A stretch of 64,000 bases of DNA from an uncultured Clostridia bacterium (GCA_944393605.1 CALYAO010000044.1:1-64000); one strand, 5' to 3'. Positions 9,032 to 18,377 are shown, numbered from the stretch's first letter. The notes: generated by a model not told the origin, from the sequence alone. Made by a program: numbers and translations.

Positions 9032-10381
9032 TTACTGTGTCTTTTGCAGGTCCTTTAGGATGTCCTGCATGGGGAAATTCGCGGTGTAGTTCACAAGGAA
9101 GTAGCACACCTTGGTGGGCTTTGCGATGGCTTCCTCCGCGGCCTGCCGCAGAGAGCGCACCTTCCGAACGCCGCCAATCCCCGCATAGTGAAACCGGACA
9201 GCCAGGTCGTCCACCCGGATGCCCGTGGCGACGTAATGTCTGATATTGCCTTCCGTCAGGCGCTCAAAGTCCACGTCCCAGATCCACGAGATGTCCCGCC
9301 CGTCCTGCGCATTGTCGTTGATGGCCACGAGCAGGTCTTTTTCCCGCGGATCGGCCAGCACGGTGGAGATGGCCTGGTTAAAGCCTGCCGGGTTTTTGGA
9401 GAGGTTTAGGATGACCTCCGTGCCGCGGATGGTGAAGGTCTCCATGCGCCCGATCTGGGGCTGATAGGTGGAAAGCACCGTCAGCACCCGCCCCGTATCC
9501 CCCGTCGCAAGAAAGCTGCCCGCGAAGGACAGGAGGATGTTGTAGATGTTGTAAAACCCACGGTAGGAGACGCTGATGTCCATGCCGCCGCCGGGATATG
9601 TCAGGTGGAACCGGAGTCCGTCTGCCATGTCCACATGGTCGGCACGGAATGACAGCGCCGGCCGCGCAAAGTCGCAGCCCGTGCAGCGGTAGGAGCCCAG
9701 CTGGCTGTAGTGGTAGTAGTCATAGGCGAGCGGCGCGCCGCAAATGGCGCAAAACCGGCCCTCCTTGGTCTCCTGCAGGTGGATGCCAACGTCCTGGTCC
9801 ACCCCCACATACACGCAGTCATGCGCACTGTGGTATCCAAACTGCGCGACCAGAGGGTCGTCCCCATTGAGGATGAGCTGCGCATCCGGCGCCATGGCCA
9901 GCGCACGCCGCAGATAGTCGATGGTGATGTCAATCTCCCCATACCGGTCCAGCTGGTCCCGGAAGAGGTTGGTGATGAGGATGCGGCTGGGGGTCACATG
10001 CGCAAACACCTTGACGGCGGAGGCCTCATCCACTTCCAGACATGCAAAGTCCGCATCCAGCTTCCCCCAGAGGTTCGCGCTGTCCACAAACGCACAGCAT
10101 ACGCCGTACAGCATGTTGGCGCCCACGCGGTTGCACACCACCCGGTACCCCTGTGCCCGGAGCAGGCTGTCGAGGAGGTTGTTGGTGGTGGTCTTCCCAT
10201 TGGTCCCGCACACCACCAGGATCTCCCGCCGCACCGAGGCCGCCAGTTCCCGCAGGATGCCGGGATACACCAGCAGTGCGAGCTGCCCTGGTTTGGAGGA
10301 GCCCTTTTTGCCCAGCAGTTTGCTGCCAAAAATGGCGAGCTTACAGACCCAGACCGCAAGTATTCTTCGAATCGTATTCAT
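9032..10381 (-). CDS. murT: Lipid II isoglutaminyl synthase, Mur-ligase subunit MurT
   Basis: A Mur-ligase-like ATPase (449 aa) that activates the D-Glu carboxylate of lipid II for amidation by GatD-derived ammonia. The P-loop VCGTNGKTTTNN lies at about residues 58-68. A four-cysteine zinc ribbon (CAIC...CTGC) is inserted in the central domain, a MurT hallmark. The C-terminal DUF1727 domain closes the protein. The ATG at 10381 has an AAAGGA site and its own promoter. The frame stays open farther upstream, but that extension runs antisense into the ferritin-like gene and is not coding. Confidence 0.94.
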   Translation of the reverse strand: MNTIRRILAVWVCKLAIFGSKLLGKKGSSKPGQLALLVYPGILRELAASVRREILVVCGTNGKTTTNNLLDSLLRAQGYRVVCNRVGANMLYGVCCAFVDSANLWGKLDADFACLEVDEASAVKVFAHVTPSRILITNLFRDQLDRYGEIDITIDYLRRALAMAPDAQLILNGDDPLVAQFGYHSAHDCVYVGVDQDVGIHLQETKEGRFCAICGAPLAYDYYHYSQLGSYRCTGCDFARPALSFRADHVDMADGLRFHLTYPGGGMDISVSYRGFYNIYNILLSFAGSFLATGDTGRVLTVLSTYQPQIGRMETFTIRGTEVILNLSKNPAGFNQAISTVLADPREKDLLVAINDNAQDGRDISWIWDVDFERLTEGNIRHYVATGIRVDDLAVRFHYAGIGGVRKVRSLRQAAEEAIAKPTKVCYFLVNYTANFPMQDILKDLQKTQ

Positions 10382-10415
10382 GGAATCGTTCCTTTGCTGC
10401 GTTTTCATACCTACC

Positions 10416-10444
10416 AGTATAGCATGTGGGCCAGGGGATTGCAA
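10416..10444 (-). promoter_or_regulatory. Promoter for murT-gatD
   Basis: On the minus strand TTGCAA (10444-10439), 17 bases, then TATACT (10421-10416), about 35 bases upstream of the murT ATG. Confidence 0.75.
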
Positions 10445-10525
10445 CCACGGATTTTGTGAAATTGTAACGGGGCAGGCTGTTTTTACATATATTGGTAACA
10501 GCCAGGTTGGAAAGGAGGAGATCAA

Positions 10526-11035
10526 ATGGGAAAACGAGTGTTGTATGCGGCGAGTCTGCCCTATCCGTCCGCCCGTGCGGAAGGCTGTAATCCTGCCTAT
10601 GCGCGGATTGTGTTGGAGAGCTTTGGGGGCGCCGAGGGGGAACTGACGGCGATTACCACCTACACCTATCAGGACATCGAGCTGGGAGAAAGCTACCAGG
10701 AGGTTGCGGAAACGCTGCACGGGATTGCGATTGTGGAGATGCGGCACCTGCGCATGCTGGGGGACTTGGTCAAGTCGCTGGGCGGCGACCCCGTCTTTGG
10801 CGCCTATCAGCGCCGGCATCTGCAGTTTTGGGATGGAGGCAATGTCAACTATACCAAGACGCTGGGGGACTTGCTGCTGGCGGACATCCGCATGGAGGAG
10901 GCAGCGATCTTCGGCTATCGGCAGGCGGCGGAACGCATTGAGGACGACGCAGTTTGTGCGGTGTTGGAGCGCATTGCGCTGGACGAGGAGGTTCACCTCG
11001 CGCTGCTCAAGGAGCTGCTGGAGCGGTACTGTTAG
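10526..11035 (+). CDS. Ferritin-like di-metal protein
   Basis: A 169-aa four-helix-bundle protein. Helix 1 has GGAEGELTAITTYTYQ, helix 2 VEMRHLRML (ExxH), helix 3 ADIRMEEAAIFGY and helix 4 LDEEVHLALL (ExxH). This glutamate/ExxH pattern, repeated twice, matches the di-iron or di-manganese site of the rubrerythrin/ferritin superfamily. There is no rubredoxin-type Cys4 domain, so it is not a classical rubrerythrin. A role in peroxide or metal handling is inferred. The start has a GGAAAGGAGG site; a strong bidirectional terminator follows. Confidence 0.82.
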   Translation: MGKRVLYAASLPYPSARAEGCNPAYARIVLESFGGAEGELTAITTYTYQDIELGESYQEVAETLHGIAIVEMRHLRMLGDLVKSLGGDPVFGAYQRRHLQFWDGGNVNYTKTLGDLLLADIRMEEAAIFGYRQAAERIEDDAVCAVLERIALDEEVHLALLKELLERYC

Positions 11036-11045
11036 GGCACCTAAA

Positions 11046-11075
11046 AAAAGAGACGGCTGCAGCCGTCTCTTTTTT
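11046..11075. terminator. Bidirectional terminator
   Basis: AAAAGAGACGGCTG and CAGCCGTCTCTTTT form a perfect stem with A and T flanks on both strands. It serves the ferritin-like gene and possibly the convergent comEC transcript. Confidence 0.9.
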
Positions 11076-11194
11076 GATAGTTGCACCGTGTAGGCAAGGG
11101 ATAAGGGAAAAGATGCGCTGCACCGCTGCTTGCGCCGTCGTGGCAAACATCCTCGCTTTTGGTCATGGATGGGCAGAAGACTGCAGCTGTCGGG

Positions 11195-13603
11195 TCACGC
11201 GCCGCCGGGGTTGCCTGTGCGCAGGTCGGAGAGGACACCATCCCGCAGGTAAAAGGTGATGTCTTTTTGCAGGTCGGTCCGCAGCACGCGGGCATGCACC
11301 TCATCCAGCCGATCTAGGACCTCTTGGTGCGGGTGGCCATAAGAATTGTCCTCCCCGCAGCAGATGACGGCATAGTCGGGCGTGACGGCGGCAAGGAATG
11401 CGGCGGAAGAAGAGGTTCTAGAGCCGTGGTGCCCCACCTTCAGCACGTCCGTATCCAGCGCGTCTGCCCGGGTATCCAAGAGGTATGCTTCCCCATCCGA
11501 CTCCAAATCCCCCATGTAGAGGAAGGAGGTTTCGCCGCAGTCTAGGCGCGCAACCAGGGAGTTGTTGTTCTGATTGGTTTGGCCTTTCAGCCATTCGGGG
11601 TCGGGCGACAGCATCTCCATCTCCGCATCAGCCGAAAATTGCAGCGTGTCCCCCGCCATGAAATATACCACGGGGATATCCTCTTCCGCCGCCTTGGCGA
11701 GCAGCTGGTCTTTGAGCGCGCTGTCCGCATAGGTGAAGGGCAGGACGAGCTTGCCCACCTCCATGGTGTCCATCACGCCCAGCATGCCCTGTGCATGGTC
11801 TGCGTGGTAGTGGGAAACCAGCGCGATATCCACGGCATCCACGCCTTTTTTGCGCATGTAGGGCACGACGGTCTTGGCGCCGATGTTATTTTCTTCGGAG
11901 TCGGTAATGCGCCCGCCCGCATCCACCAGGATGTCGGTATCCCCCAGCTGGATGTAGGAACAGTCCCCCTGTCCCACGTTGATAAAGCACACCTGTGCGT
12001 CATAGACGCCCAGGGGGCGGATGGGACCGATGGTGACCAATAGCCCCAGGATGCACAGGGCAGCCAGCGGCGCGGCGCAGCAGAGCGTGACAAAGCGTTT
12101 TTTGCGGGTGATGACACAGTAGCAGGTGCCGAGCAGGAGCCCATATCCCAGCAGCAGAAACGGGGACATTTCCCCGACGGCCCAAACGCCGGCGGATGCC
12201 CCGCCAAACAGGGAGGCGACGCCGTTTACATAGCGGAGCAGCACATAGCAAAATCCCGCCACGGGGAGCGCGAGCACATCCCACAGGGAGCCGAGGTAAC
12301 ACAGCAGCATCCCGGCCGCCATGAGAATGGGGATGATGGGCGTGACCAGCAGGTTGGTCACCAGGCTCCAGACCGAGACGGTACCAAACAGGTACACCAT
12401 GACGGGGAAGGAGAACAGCTGGGCCGAAATCGTCACACACAAGACACTGACGACACTCCGCACGGCCCGCCACCGCCCGATGTGCGTCCGGTCCAGCAAC
12501 GCGCCCAGCCAGCCCTGCACGTGGTCTGAAAACACAGTGATGCCCAGCGCGGCGGAGAAGGACAGCATGAAGCCCGCGTCAAAGGCCGCAAGCGGGTTGG
12601 GCACCAGGATGAGCAGCCCGGCCGCGCCCAGGGAGGTCAGCGTGTCGGGCGGACGGTACAGAAGGTTCCCGCCGATGACGATGAGCCCCAAGATGGTGGC
12701 TCGGATCACCGACGGGGTAACCCCCACCAGCCCGACATAGACCGCCAGGGCCGCGGCGGCAATGATGCTTGCGGTCCGCCGCCGGACGTGGAGCAGCTCG
12801 GTGAGCAGGAACAGCAGCATCACAAGGTATCCGACGTGCATGCCCGAAACCGCCACGATGTGGGACAGGCCGCTGTTTTTGAAGTGTTCCTGCATCGCAT
12901 CCGACATGGTCTCCTTGTCCCCCAGCAGGATGCCCCGCATGAGGGCAGCTTCCTCTCCCACCAGCTGCGCGTCTATCACATCGAGGAAGTGAAACCGCAG
13001 CAGGGCGAGGTAATCGACGGGGGTAAATGTCTTGGTGCCGACCTTCTCCAGCGAGATGCCGATTGCATTGCAGGTAAAAAAGATCCCGCGGGACTTGAGA
13101 TAGACCGCATAGTCAAAGCCGCCTTCGTTGAGGCTTTCCATGGGCAGCGCGATCTCCCCGGTCCCGCGGATCACGTCCCCATAGCCGAGGAGCGCATCCC
13201 CCTCTTCGTAGGGCACCGACAGGCGCACCGACTCCCGGACGGGGATGGCCTCCCCGTCATAGGAAACCGCTTCCATCGTCATGTCGTAGCTGCACCGGTA
13301 TTCTCCAATCTCAGGGCGGCTTAAGATAGTGCCTGCGAAGTCCACCGTCTTGGTGAGGTACGGATAGAGTGGGCGGCGGGACGCCTCATCCGCCCAGGAA
13401 AAGGCAACAGCGCCGGCAAAAAAGCTCACTGCCAGCAATCCGGCCACCACAGCCGATCGCGTGCGACGGGTCACAAACTGACACACAAGGACCGCAAGGA
13501 GCAAAACGCCTGCACCCGCCAGGCACAGGGGCAGGGAAAGCTGCGCGCCGGCATAAATGCCCGCGGCGAAGGCGATGGCGGTCCAGAGCAGTTTGCGTTT
13601 CAT
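11195..13603 (-). CDS. comEC: DNA uptake channel protein ComEC/Rec2
   Basis: A polytopic membrane protein of about 802 aa that carries single-stranded DNA across the membrane during competence. It has an N-terminal DUF4131 region, the Competence domain (NSGLSHIVAVSGMHVGYL) with many transmembrane helices, and a C-terminal metallo-beta-lactamase domain with SHYHADHAQG, the metal-binding HxHxDH motif, probably a nuclease. The ATG at 13603 has a good AAGGGG site; an in-frame ATG at 13636 has a weak one. No other com genes are in the window. An intact gene does not prove natural competence. Confidence 0.93.
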   Translation of the reverse strand: MKRKLLWTAIAFAAGIYAGAQLSLPLCLAGAGVLLLAVLVCQFVTRRTRSAVVAGLLAVSFFAGAVAFSWADEASRRPLYPYLTKTVDFAGTILSRPEIGEYRCSYDMTMEAVSYDGEAIPVRESVRLSVPYEEGDALLGYGDVIRGTGEIALPMESLNEGGFDYAVYLKSRGIFFTCNAIGISLEKVGTKTFTPVDYLALLRFHFLDVIDAQLVGEEAALMRGILLGDKETMSDAMQEHFKNSGLSHIVAVSGMHVGYLVMLLFLLTELLHVRRRTASIIAAAALAVYVGLVGVTPSVIRATILGLIVIGGNLLYRPPDTLTSLGAAGLLILVPNPLAAFDAGFMLSFSAALGITVFSDHVQGWLGALLDRTHIGRWRAVRSVVSVLCVTISAQLFSFPVMVYLFGTVSVWSLVTNLLVTPIIPILMAAGMLLCYLGSLWDVLALPVAGFCYVLLRYVNGVASLFGGASAGVWAVGEMSPFLLLGYGLLLGTCYCVITRKKRFVTLCCAAPLAALCILGLLVTIGPIRPLGVYDAQVCFINVGQGDCSYIQLGDTDILVDAGGRITDSEENNIGAKTVVPYMRKKGVDAVDIALVSHYHADHAQGMLGVMDTMEVGKLVLPFTYADSALKDQLLAKAAEEDIPVVYFMAGDTLQFSADAEMEMLSPDPEWLKGQTNQNNNSLVARLDCGETSFLYMGDLESDGEAYLLDTRADALDTDVLKVGHHGSRTSSSAAFLAAVTPDYAVICCGEDNSYGHPHQEVLDRLDEVHARVLRTDLQKDITFYLRDGVLSDLRTGNPGGA

Positions 13604-13647
13604 GCATATTTCCCCTTTTTCGCGCTTTTTAGACATGTCGTATCCCT

Positions 13648-13676
13648 ATTATATACCATTTTTTACGCCATGGCAA
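13648..13676 (-). promoter_or_regulatory. Promoter for comEC
   Basis: Minus strand TTGCCA (13676-13671), a 17-base spacer and TATAAT (13653-13648). It is divergent from the aroK promoter. Confidence 0.75.
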
Positions 13677-13710
13677 CAGATTGGAGCCTTTCTGTACGTG
13701 TTGTGACCGG

Positions 13711-13739
13711 TTGACTTTGTACGGAAATTGGTTTATAAT
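13711..13739 (+). promoter_or_regulatory. Promoter for the aroK operon
   Basis: TTGACT (13711-13716), a 17-base spacer and TATAAT (13734-13739). Confidence 0.8.
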
Positions 13740-13784
13740 AGAGCACATACATGTAAGAAGCGAAAAAACCGGGATGGAGGGCAT

Positions 13785-14330
13785 ATGGTGGAACAAAAAA
13801 AGAATATCGTGCTCATCGGCATGATGGGATGCGGCAAATCCACCATCGGCCGGGCGCTGTCTTATAAACTGAAGATGCCCTATGTGGACCTGGATCAGTG
13901 GCTGGAAAAGCGGACGGGGCGAACCATCCCCAATATCTTTGCGGAGGACGGAGAAGCGGGCTTCCGTGAGATTGAGCACGCGATCGTACAGGAGGCCGCA
14001 GGTTGGCATGGGACCATTTTGTCCACGGGCGGCGGCGTCGTGCTCCGGGAGGACAATATGCGCTTGCTCCGGGAAAGCGGCCTGGTGGTGTTTATTGACC
14101 GCCCCGTGGAGGAGATCATCCGGAAGATCAATGTCAAAAAGCGGCCCATCCTGGCCCAAGGAGGCAAGGAGAAGCTCTATCAGCTCAAACGGGAACGGTA
14201 TGCGCTCTACCGGAAGTATGCACATCTGCGGGTGGTCAACCGCGGGACGTTCTCTGAGGGCGTTGAGAACACATACCACAAGATTAAACGGGCGTTACGC
14301 CGCCAAGGGAGGAAACACAGCCATGCTTGA
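13785..14330 (+). CDS. aroK: Shikimate kinase
   Basis: Phosphorylates shikimate with ATP in the chorismate pathway. The 181-aa protein has the P-loop GMMGCGKST (about residues 12-20), the shikimate-binding aspartate in MPYVDLDQWLEKRTG, and STGGGVVLRE. ATG 13785 is chosen because GGAGG lies just upstream; an earlier in-frame start at 13728 overlaps the promoter. It is the first gene of a long plus-strand operon running to apbE and overlaps the next gene by eight bases. Confidence 0.93.
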   Translation: MVEQKKNIVLIGMMGCGKSTIGRALSYKLKMPYVDLDQWLEKRTGRTIPNIFAEDGEAGFREIEHAIVQEAAGWHGTILSTGGGVVLREDNMRLLRESGLVVFIDRPVEEIIRKINVKKRPILAQGGKEKLYQLKRERYALYRKYAHLRVVNRGTFSEGVENTYHKIKRALRRQGRKHSHA

Positions 14331-15768
14331 AAAACTCAATCTGACCATGCTGGTGGACTTTTATGAATTCACCATGGCAAACGGCTATCTGGTGAACGGG
14401 CTTGGGGATGAGATCGCCTATTTCGATATGTTCTTCCGCACCGTGCCCGACGAGGGCGGTTTTGCCATCATGGCGGGGTTGGAGCAGTTTATTACCTATC
14501 TGGAAAATCTGCATTTTTCGGAGGAGGACATCCAATATCTTCGCAGCAAGGGCATCTTTGATGAGCGGTTTTTGGACTATCTGGCGAACTTTCAGTTTGC
14601 GTGTGACGTCTGGACTGTGCGGGAGGGGACGCCCATCTTCCCCCACGAGCCCATCGTGACGGTGCGGGGTCCTGTGATTCAGGCGCAGTTTGTGGAGACC
14701 ATGCTGCTGCTCTCCATCAACCACCAGTCCCTCATCGCGACCAAGGCCAACCGCATTGTGCGGGCGGCGGAGGGGCGCGCGGTCATGGAGTTTGGTTCCC
14801 GCCGCGCACAGGGGTATCACGGCGCGATTTACGGCGCACGCGCGGCCTATATCGCAGGATGTGCCGGGACGGCATGTGCCATCTCCGACCGGGATTACGA
14901 GATCCCCGCGCTGGGCACCATGGCGCACAGCTGGGTGCAGCTGTTTGACACCGAATATGAGGCGTTTGCGGCCTATGCGCGCACCTACCCCAAGAACTGT
15001 ACGCTGTTGGTGGATACCTACAATGTGCTCAAGTCGGGTATTCCCAATGCGATCCGCGCGTTCAATGAGGAACTGCTGCCCCGGGGCTGCCGGCCGGTGG
15101 GCGTCCGCATTGACAGCGGCGACATCGCATACCTCACCAAGCGCATGCGTAAGATGTTAGATGACGCGGGGTATCCCGACTGTCAGATTGTGGCATCCAA
15201 TTCGCTGGATGAATACATCATCCGGGATACGCTGATGCAGGGAGCATGCATTGACATGTTCGGCGTTGGTGAGCGGCTGATCACCAGCAAATCCGAGCCC
15301 GTGTTCGGCGGCGTCTACAAGCTGGCCGCGGTGGAACGGAACGGGGAGATCGTGCCCAAGATCAAGGTGAGTGAAAATGTGGAAAAAATCACCAATCCAG
15401 GTTTCAAGCAGGTGTACCGCCTGTATGGTCGCACCAGCGGCAAGGCCATCGCGGATGTGCTCACTCTGCATGACGAGGAGATTGACGATACCAAGCCCTA
15501 TGAGATTTTCGACCCGGAGTATACCTGGAAGCGCAAGACGGTGACGGATTTCCGGGCGGAAAAGCTGCTGATCCCGGTCTTCGAGAAGGGCAAATGCGTC
15601 TACCAGAGCCCCGATATCCACACCATCAAGCGGTTCTGCGCCGAGCAGGTGGAAACGCTGTGGGACGAGGTCAAGCGGTTTGAGAATCCCCATCGGTACT
15701 ATGTGGACCTGTCCGAAGATCTGTGGCAGATTCGGCAGACGCTGCTCAAAAAATATTCCATGAAATAA
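14323..15768 (+). CDS. pncB: Nicotinate phosphoribosyltransferase
   Basis: Makes nicotinate mononucleotide from nicotinate and PRPP in the NAD salvage pathway. At 481 aa it has the usual Bacillota length. LTMLVDFYEFTMANGYL at the N-terminus, FGSRRAQG (phosphoribosyl-binding region) and PVGVRIDSGDIAYL are family signatures. The ATG at 14323 follows GGGAGG and overlaps the end of aroK. The same frame is open for about 440 bases inside aroK, but that part translates to arginine-rich out-of-frame sequence and is not used. Confidence 0.95.
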   Translation: MLEKLNLTMLVDFYEFTMANGYLVNGLGDEIAYFDMFFRTVPDEGGFAIMAGLEQFITYLENLHFSEEDIQYLRSKGIFDERFLDYLANFQFACDVWTVREGTPIFPHEPIVTVRGPVIQAQFVETMLLLSINHQSLIATKANRIVRAAEGRAVMEFGSRRAQGYHGAIYGARAAYIAGCAGTACAISDRDYEIPALGTMAHSWVQLFDTEYEAFAAYARTYPKNCTLLVDTYNVLKSGIPNAIRAFNEELLPRGCRPVGVRIDSGDIAYLTKRMRKMLDDAGYPDCQIVASNSLDEYIIRDTLMQGACIDMFGVGERLITSKSEPVFGGVYKLAAVERNGEIVPKIKVSENVEKITNPGFKQVYRLYGRTSGKAIADVLTLHDEEIDDTKPYEIFDPEYTWKRKTVTDFRAEKLLIPVFEKGKCVYQSPDIHTIKRFCAEQVETLWDEVKRFENPHRYYVDLSEDLWQIRQTLLKKYSMK

Positions 15769-15784
15769 CAAGGAGGGCACCCGG

Positions 15785-16498
15785 GTGAAGGAACATATCT
15801 ATACCATCCCGCTGTCCGAGGCGGTGGAGCAGGGTGGCGAGTGCCTGTTCTGTACGCTGGAAAAACGCCTGGAGGCCGAAGCGGTGGATTATGCGCTGGG
15901 CGCGTCCATGATGGAACCCGACAGCCGCGTGGTCTCCAACGAAAAGGGCTTCTGCCGGCGGCACTATGCGCAGATGGCGGAGAAAAACAATGCGCTCAGT
16001 CTCGCGCTGGTGCTGGATACCCATTTGAATGAGGTGCGGGAGCGGCTTGCCAAGACCAAAGATGCGGCCACCGCAGGCAAAGGCGGCCTTTTTAAGAAGA
16101 ACGCGGGCCTTGCGGATGCGGCGGTCAAGGTGCGGGAGATGACAGACAGCTGTGTCATCTGTGAAAAACTGGAAAAGACGTTGGCCCGGTATGCGGATAC
16201 CTTTTGGCACCTGTATACCACCGAGCCCGACTTTCGGGAAAAGGTCCGATCGGGCAAGGGCTTCTGCCTGCCCCATTTTGCCCTGCTGCTTGCGGCATGT
16301 GAGCGGGAGGTGCCGGGCGGCAAGCAGGCGGCATGCATCGAGGAGCTGTATGCGCTGGAGGAAGCGCAGCTGGCCCGTTTAAACGAAGAGGTCAATTGGT
16401 TTACCAAGAAGTTTGATTACCGGTTCCACGATGCGCCGTGGGGCGATGCGAAGGATGCGCCCGCCCGCACCATGGAGAAGGTGGCAAAATTTCTGTAA
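15785..16498 (+). CDS. DUF6062 family protein, function unknown
   Basis: A cytoplasmic, helix-rich protein of 237 aa with four short cysteine/histidine motifs: CLFC (about 21-24), GFCRRHY (about 56-62), CVIC (about 123-126) and GFCLPHF (about 159-165). The pattern is an internal two-fold repeat of CxxC followed by GFCxxH, which suggests two metal or Fe-S sites. It resembles the uncharacterised DUF6062 family of Clostridia. The GTG start at 15785 follows AGGAGGG. It sits between NAD (pncB) and CoA (coaE) cofactor genes, but a shared function is only a guess. Confidence 0.8.
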   Translation: MKEHIYTIPLSEAVEQGGECLFCTLEKRLEAEAVDYALGASMMEPDSRVVSNEKGFCRRHYAQMAEKNNALSLALVLDTHLNEVRERLAKTKDAATAGKGGLFKKNAGLADAAVKVREMTDSCVICEKLEKTLARYADTFWHLYTTEPDFREKVRSGKGFCLPHFALLLAACEREVPGGKQAACIEELYALEEAQLARLNEEVNWFTKKFDYRFHDAPWGDAKDAPARTMEKVAKFL

Positions 16499-16521
16499 CA
16501 GCGGCATAGGGAGGCGGCGGC

Positions 16522-17106
16522 ATGGCAAAGGTGATTGGGCTGACAGGGGGCAGCGGCGCGGGCAAGAGCACCGTCGCGCGCCTGTTTGCACAGCAGGGTG
16601 CCGAGGTGCTGGATGCGGACCAAATCGCGCGGGACGTCATGCAGCCCGGTATGCCGGCGCTGTCTGAAGTTAGGGCGTCCTTCGGCGCAGACGTGTTTCG
16701 GCCGGATGGGTCGCTCCGCCGCCAGGCGCTGGCGGATATCGTATTTTCCGACCCTGCACAGCTTGCCCTCTTAAACCGCATCACCCACAAGTACATCCTT
16801 CGCGTGGTGGAGGAGCGGCTTGCGGCGACGGCGGCAGACGTTGCGGTCATTGACGCTGCGGTGTTGATTGAGAGCGGGCTCGCCGCAAGATGCGACTGCG
16901 TGGTGAACGTGCTGGCGGGTCGGGAGGAGCGAATCTCCCGCATCATGGCGCGGGACGGCTTGACATATGCACAGGCGGCAGCCCGCATTGACGCCCAGCC
17001 GCCCGACGCGTTTTATCGGGCGCATTCGGATTTCCTTCTGGACAATGGGGCGGAAGGGATTCGTGCATCCCAGGTCACGGCAATCTTGGACAAGGTAAAG
17101 GAGTAA
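16522..17106 (+). CDS. coaE: Dephospho-CoA kinase
   Basis: Phosphorylates the 3'-hydroxyl of dephospho-CoA, the last step of CoA synthesis. The 194-aa protein begins AKVIGLTGGSGAGKST (P-loop at residues 9-17), followed by VLDADQIARDV, where the aspartate acts in catalysis, and VIDAAVLIESGLA in the CoA-binding region. The ATG follows GGGAGGCGG. The next gene starts four bases after its stop, so this is a tight operon. Confidence 0.94.
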   Translation: MAKVIGLTGGSGAGKSTVARLFAQQGAEVLDADQIARDVMQPGMPALSEVRASFGADVFRPDGSLRRQALADIVFSDPAQLALLNRITHKYILRVVEERLAATAADVAVIDAAVLIESGLAARCDCVVNVLAGREERISRIMARDGLTYAQAAARIDAQPPDAFYRAHSDFLLDNGAEGIRASQVTAILDKVKE

Positions 17107-17110
17107 TGGT

Positions 17111-17689
17111 GTGGCAAAACGGCATCCTTTCAGGCGGTTTGTGCTGGTGGTATTGGTCTTTGTGCTTGCCGCCGGTATCTATAATATCAAGCATATCCTG
17201 CGCGCCATCTATCCGGTGGCCTATGAGGAGGATATCTATGCGGCGGCACAGGAGTACGCGGTAGATCCGTATCTCATCATGGGCATCATCAAGGCGGAGA
17301 GCGGGTTTGACGTGCATGCGGTATCCCATAAGGATGCGCGCGGCCTCATGCAGCTCACCGATGAGACGGCGGAGTGGATTGCGGAAAAGCTGGGCCTTTT
17401 AGACTATGATGTCACGCTGTATGCCGACCCTGCGCTCAACATCCGCATGGGATGTTACTATGTGCGGTATCTGTCCGATTTGTTTGAGTATGAGACCAAG
17501 ACGGTGCTGGCGGCATATAACGCGGGGCCCAACCGGGTCAAGGAGTGGCTGGCGGATCCCGCGTATTCCAACGACGGTGAGACGCTCACCCACATTCCCT
17601 TCCGTGAGACCGAGCGGTATGTCAATAAGGTGCAAAACTATGAGGATGTGTACAGGCGGCTGTACAGTGCGGATGCGCCTGTGCAATAG
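17111..17689 (+). CDS. Membrane-anchored lytic transglycosylase (SLT domain)
   Basis: A 192-aa peptidoglycan lyase that cleaves MurNAc-GlcNAc bonds to leave 1,6-anhydro ends. One N-terminal hydrophobic anchor (FVLVVLVFVLAAGIYNI) places the domain outside the cell. The SLT fold shows the catalytic glutamate in IIKAESGF, then DARGLMQLTDETAEWIAEKL and LAAYNAGPNRV. This is the short Slt/MltE type common in Bacillota. GTG start at 17111. An SLH-domain protein follows 10 bases later. Confidence 0.92.
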   Translation: MAKRHPFRRFVLVVLVFVLAAGIYNIKHILRAIYPVAYEEDIYAAAQEYAVDPYLIMGIIKAESGFDVHAVSHKDARGLMQLTDETAEWIAEKLGLLDYDVTLYADPALNIRMGCYYVRYLSDLFEYETKTVLAAYNAGPNRVKEWLADPAYSNDGETLTHIPFRETERYVNKVQNYEDVYRRLYSADAPVQ

Positions 17690-17699
17690 GAGATTACCC

Positions 17700-18377
17700 A
17701 TGAAAACGAGAAGCATTGTGATGTTGCTGGCAGTTCTGCTGACAGTTGGTTTGCCGCCGGTTTCGGCGGCGGAGGAGGTAGAGGACGCGCTGTCCCACCT
17801 GGATGCGCTGGTGGGAGAACATGGAACGGCGGGGCCGCAAACGCCCTTTTCGGACCTGGACGAGGCGGCCTGGGCAGCGGAGGACATCGCGTTTTTGGTG
17901 GACCGGGGAATCCTGGCGGGTGTGGAAGAAGGCCGGTTTGCGCCAAACGACAGCGTGACGCGGGCGCAGTATACCAAGATGCTGGTGCTGGCGCTAGGGC
18001 TGTATGACGAGACGGCGGCGCCTGCGTTTTCGGATGTAGCAGAGACGCACTGGGCAGCAAGCTACATCGGTTCCGCGTTTTCCCCAATGGAATTGGGCGG
18101 GGAGGCCTTTTCCCCGGATGTGCCCATTTCGAGGGAGGATATGGCCTATTTTTCGGTGCTGCTGATGCAAAAGGCGGGCATTTCGGTGCCGCTGGACGCA
18201 ACCGTATCGTTTGCCGATGAGGCGGATATTGCGGCCTATGCAAAAGGGGCGGTTGCGGCCATGGCGGACCTTGGGATCATTCATGGCGTTGGGGACAACC
18301 GGTTTGACCCCAAGGGCAACTGTACCCGTGCGGCGGCAGCCAAGGTGCTGCGCGGCGTCATGGATGCCTGTGCGTAG
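17700..18377 (+). CDS. Exported S-layer homology (SLH) domain protein
   Basis: A 225-aa protein with a signal peptide (MLLAVLLTVGLPPVSAAEE; cleavage likely after VSA) followed almost entirely by SLH repeats: FSDLDEAAWAAEDIAFLVDR with GRFAPNDSVTRAQYTKML, FSDVAETHWAASYI with FSPDVPISREDMAYFSV, and FADEADIAAYAKGAVAAM with RFDPKGNCTRAAAAKVL. SLH domains bind pyruvylated cell-wall polysaccharide. No separate effector domain is visible, so it may be a small wall-coating protein. Its 3' end overlaps apbE by 14 bases. Confidence 0.9.
   Translation: MKTRSIVMLLAVLLTVGLPPVSAAEEVEDALSHLDALVGEHGTAGPQTPFSDLDEAAWAAEDIAFLVDRGILAGVEEGRFAPNDSVTRAQYTKMLVLALGLYDETAAPAFSDVAETHWAASYIGSAFSPMELGGEAFSPDVPISREDMAYFSVLLMQKAGISVPLDATVSFADEADIAAYAKGAVAAMADLGIIHGVGDNRFDPKGNCTRAAAAKVLRGVMDACA

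Noticed and set aside
8260-10381. gatD as a cobyric acid synthase, which would fit a B12 theme
   Set aside because: It is paired with murT carrying the Mur-ligase P-loop and zinc ribbon, the known lipid II amidation pair.
10382-11146. Upstream extension of murT in the same frame
   Set aside because: It runs antisense through the ferritin-like gene. MurT homology starts at the ATG at 10381, with a ribosome site and promoter.
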